DNA of 7,032 nucleotides from an uncultured Actinomyces sp. (lineage in GTDB: Bacteria; Actinomycetota; Actinomycetes; Actinomycetales; Actinomycetaceae), in assembly GCA_938014245.1 (NCBI GenBank), contig CALLSD010000038.1, forward strand, positions 1-7,032, given 5' to 3'. A model generated the notes under the pieces. That model had not been told where the DNA came from and ran no database searches. It was given only the letters and a program-made list of their open reading frames with translations. The position numbers and the translations under genes were made by a program. Shown piece after piece: positions 5,599 to 7,032 of this stretch. Position 1 is the first letter of the stretch; each line of letters opens with the position of its first letter.

Positions 5599-6822
5599 TC
5601 AGAAAGCGGGAATGAAGATTTCAACTCGGCGGTTTGCCTGGCGGCCTGCCGGGTTGTCGGAGCCATCAGCGTTCGTGTTTGGAGCAACAGGCTTGCTCTC
5701 GCCGAAGCCCTGAGAATCCAGGGTTGCCGTGACGCCGTCCTTCTTCAGCTCGCTCACGACAGCGGCTGCGCGCTCCTCAGAGAGAGTCTGGTTCGATGCG
5801 TCATCACCGATTGAATCGGTGTGGCCGTAGATGTGTGCAAGCGGAACCTTCGCGTTGGTCAGAACCTCAGCAAGATTCTTCAGGGTTGCTGCTGCCTCGG
5901 GGCGAATATCGGACTTTCCGAAGTCGAAGAGGACGCCGTCCTCAAGGGTGATGGTGGTACCGCAGCTCTCGACAGGCTTGAGGCCGTCAACCTTGGGGAA
6001 CTTGCCGACCTTGCCGGCAGTCGGAGCCTTGTCGGCCTTGATTTGTTGTCCGTTGACCTGTGCGGTGCCATCACCGTTGTTGATGATGTTGAGGTTCGGG
6101 TCGGTGTAGACGCCGCCACCCTTGCCATCAAGGTTGTAGTTCACGGAGGTCTTGGTATTGCTGTAGGTGCCCGAGCCGTCGGCACTGATGACGATGCTTT
6201 CGCCGGTCGCCGAGTTGTTGTAGGTGCCGGAGCCATCGGGGCTGATGACAATGTTCAGGGTGTTGGAGTTGTAGGTGCCCGAGCCGTCAGCGCTGATGAC
6301 AATGTTCAGGCCGGTGGATGAATCGTTGTAGACACCGCCGCCCGTACCGTCAACGACGATGTTCAGGGGGCCCTCGTTGATGACACCGGAGCCGTCGCCG
6401 TTGTTCACTACCTGCTTGTCGCCGTTGTTGGAAACGCCAGAGCCGTCACCGCCAAGGACGGTGTTTCCGCCGTTGGTGATAAGACCGGAGCCGTCACACA
6501 CGGCGGGAGCAACTGTCACGCCGGGAACGGAGGACATCTTTGAGGTCGCGTCGATGACAGCCTTGTCCGCGTTGGAAGCGAAGACACCGATCGGGGGAAC
6601 CTTGAAGAGAGGAATCGGCGGGATCTCGCCGGGCTTGTAACCTGCGACAGCCGGCACAGCGGTGGCCGTCGTGGCGGAGGCCTCGGGAGCCTGCGTCGTC
6701 TCGGTCGTCGTTGAAGTGGAAGGCGTGCTCTGGGAGCATGCACTCAGAGAAAAGAGTGCGGCCATTGCGGTCAATGCGGTCGCCGTATGGAAAAAGTGGC
6801 GCTTTGAAGTTGTGTCACTCAT
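5599..6822 (-). CDS. Lipoprotein with DGSG repeats and C-terminal OmpA-like domain
   Basis: This is a 407-aa predicted lipoprotein. A basic N-terminus and hydrophobic stretch (13-26) end at the lipobox LSAC (Cys29). A Ser/Thr/Ala-rich low-complexity linker (30-60) follows, then a Pro-rich segment with PPIPLFKVPPIGV (68-80). Residues 110-252 hold about nine repeats of 15-21 aa beginning DGSG or GGG, of the form DGSGTYNxxxLNIVIS, probably a beta-solenoid. Cys109 and Cys287 bracket this region. Residues about 292-405 are an OmpA-like (peptidoglycan-associating) domain: VLFDFGKSDIRPEA (297-310), YGHTDSIGDDASNQTLSEERA (332-352) with the ligand-type Asp336 and Arg351, and GRQANRRVEI (393-402). Such a domain normally grips peptidoglycan, so the protein could link membrane and wall. 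It is first in the operon with the DUF3060 lipoprotein. No Shine-Dalgarno precedes ATG 6822. The domains are clear; the physiological role is not. Confidence 0.88.
   Translation of the reverse strand: MSDTTSKRHFFHTATALTAMAALFSLSACSQSTPSTSTTTETTQAPEASATTATAVPAVAGYKPGEIPPIPLFKVPPIGVFASNADKAVIDATSKMSSVPGVTVAPAVCDGSGLITNGGNTVLGGDGSGVSNNGDKQVVNNGDGSGVINEGPLNIVVDGTGGGVYNDSSTGLNIVISADGSGTYNSNTLNIVISPDGSGTYNNSATGESIVISADGSGTYSNTKTSVNYNLDGKGGGVYTDPNLNIINNGDGTAQVNGQQIKADKAPTAGKVGKFPKVDGLKPVESCGTTITLEDGVLFDFGKSDIRPEAAATLKNLAEVLTNAKVPLAHIYGHTDSIGDDASNQTLSEERAAAVVSELKKDGVTATLDSQGFGESKPVAPNTNADGSDNPAGRQANRRVEIFIPAF
6067..6495 (-). repeat. Array of nine DGSG-type coding repeats
   Basis: In the encoded protein, repeat-initial Asp residues fall at 110, 126, 143, 158, 179, 196, 215, 232 and 251, a spacing of 15-21 residues. 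The middle units are most alike. At DNA level the exact 19-mer gctgatgacaatgttcagg occurs at 6241-6259 and 6292-6310, 51 bp apart (17 codons), with further similarity around it. This indicates unit duplication and a potential for change in copy number. Confidence 0.85.
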
Positions 6823-6828
6823 GCGGAA

Positions 6829-6834
6829 AGTTTA
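6829..6834 (-). promoter_or_regulatory. -10 box TAAACT for a probably leaderless lipoprotein operon
   Basis: TAAACT on the minus strand matches TANNNT and ends six bases before ATG 6822, so the transcript would start at or by the A of the start codon. The intervening bases TTTCCGC contain no Shine-Dalgarno. The same hexamer is predicted as -10 of the marR operon. No good -35 is visible. Confidence 0.5.
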
Positions 6835-6926
6835 AAGGAGTGTCGCTGGGTGCTTGCTGGGCGGGTACTCGATATGGACTGATCATGGTTGATTTGGTTG
6901 CGAGTGCTTGTGAAATAGATGATGCA

Positions 6927-6945
6927 TGACACACGTCCTGACACA
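6927..6945. repeat. Direct repeat TGACACA with 12-bp period upstream of gpmA
   Basis: TGACACA occurs at 6927-6933 and again at 6939-6945, in the 151-bp spacer between the divergent lipoprotein operon and gpmA. The 12-bp period, close to one helical turn, would suit two subunits of a regulator, but a chance origin is quite possible. Confidence 0.3.
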
Positions 6946-6973
6946 TAGGGAAAAAGGGTGAAAGAATAGGAGC

Positions 6974-7032
6974 ATGACCTACAAACTGGTGCTGCTCCGC
7001 CACGGCGAGAGCGAATGGAATGCAAAGAACCT
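6974..7032 (+). CDS. gpmA: 2,3-bisphosphoglycerate-dependent phosphoglycerate mutase, N-terminal part only
   Basis: This glycolytic enzyme interconverts 3- and 2-phosphoglycerate in the cytoplasm. The 19 complete codons give MTYKLVLLRHGESEWNAKN, which contains the histidine-phosphatase signature LLRHGESEWN with the phosphorylated His10. The opening is typical of actinobacterial GpmA and runs off the right edge. The remaining catalytic residues are not in the window, so another histidine-phosphatase family member is not strictly excluded, but the ESEWNAKN continuation is characteristic. The start ATG has AGGAG only one base before it, an unusually short spacing, with a weaker AAAGGG further upstream. 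It is read divergently from the lipoprotein operon. Confidence 0.88.
   Translation, partial: MTYKLVLLRHGESEWNAKN

Noticed and set aside
5580..5687. N-terminal extension of the DUF3060 lipoprotein to 5687
   Set aside because: It would overlap the OmpA-like gene and bury the signal peptide. ATG 5579 has a proper ribosome-binding site and begins the signal peptide.
5821..6321. 166-codon plus-strand open frame opposite the OmpA-like gene, rich in Val, Gly and Asp
   Set aside because: It is the mirror of the DGSG coding repeats; its repetitive make-up follows from the real gene on the other strand.
6067..6495. Repeats as a CRISPR array or intergenic tandem repeat
   Set aside because: The units are degenerate, in frame and encode a regular peptide pattern; no conserved repeat with unique spacers and no cas gene.

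Overview
The window looks like chromosomal DNA from a moderately GC-rich actinobacterium, most plausibly of the Actinomycetaceae type. The supporting signs are an Lsr2 nucleoid protein (essentially restricted to Actinobacteria), frequent GTG starts, TANNNT -10 boxes placed for leaderless mRNAs, a DUF3060 lipoprotein, and the start of a typical actinobacterial GpmA. The genus cannot be fixed from sequence reading alone. No mobile element, integrase, CRISPR array, prophage gene or rRNA is visible.

Layout. Bases 1-52 hold the 5' part of a minus-strand tRNA-Thr(CGT), cut by the left edge, with its likely promoter at 102-131. hemH (225-1250, +) follows and is probably leaderless. It converges on a minus-strand operon of a MarR-family regulator (2652-3107) and a divergent ClC-family anion channel/transporter (1324-2640), read from a good promoter near 3158-3186. 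lsr2 (3341-3667, +) runs divergently from marR and ends in a strong 12-bp terminator hairpin. Type I L-asparaginase ansA (3817-4821, -) follows. Next is a minus-strand two-gene operon of secreted lipoproteins. Its first gene (5599-6822) encodes a protein with about nine DGSG-type repeats and a C-terminal OmpA-like domain. Its second gene (5046-5579) encodes an Ala-rich helical stalk plus a DUF3060 beta-repeat domain. At the right edge gpmA starts on the plus strand (6974 onward, truncated).

How the parts fit. Most genes are independent housekeeping functions: heme metallation, asparagine catabolism, glycolysis, nucleoid organisation and tRNA. Two units look functionally coupled. The MarR/ClC operon is probably an autoregulated ion or pH homeostasis unit. 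The two lipoproteins have near-identical lipobox contexts (LSACSQ and ISACSQ) and each carries a repetitive beta-rich module, so they probably form a cell-envelope pair. This lipoprotein pair is the least explained part of the window. The second notable point is a ferrochelatase of the E. coli type, unlike the usual actinobacterial enzyme.
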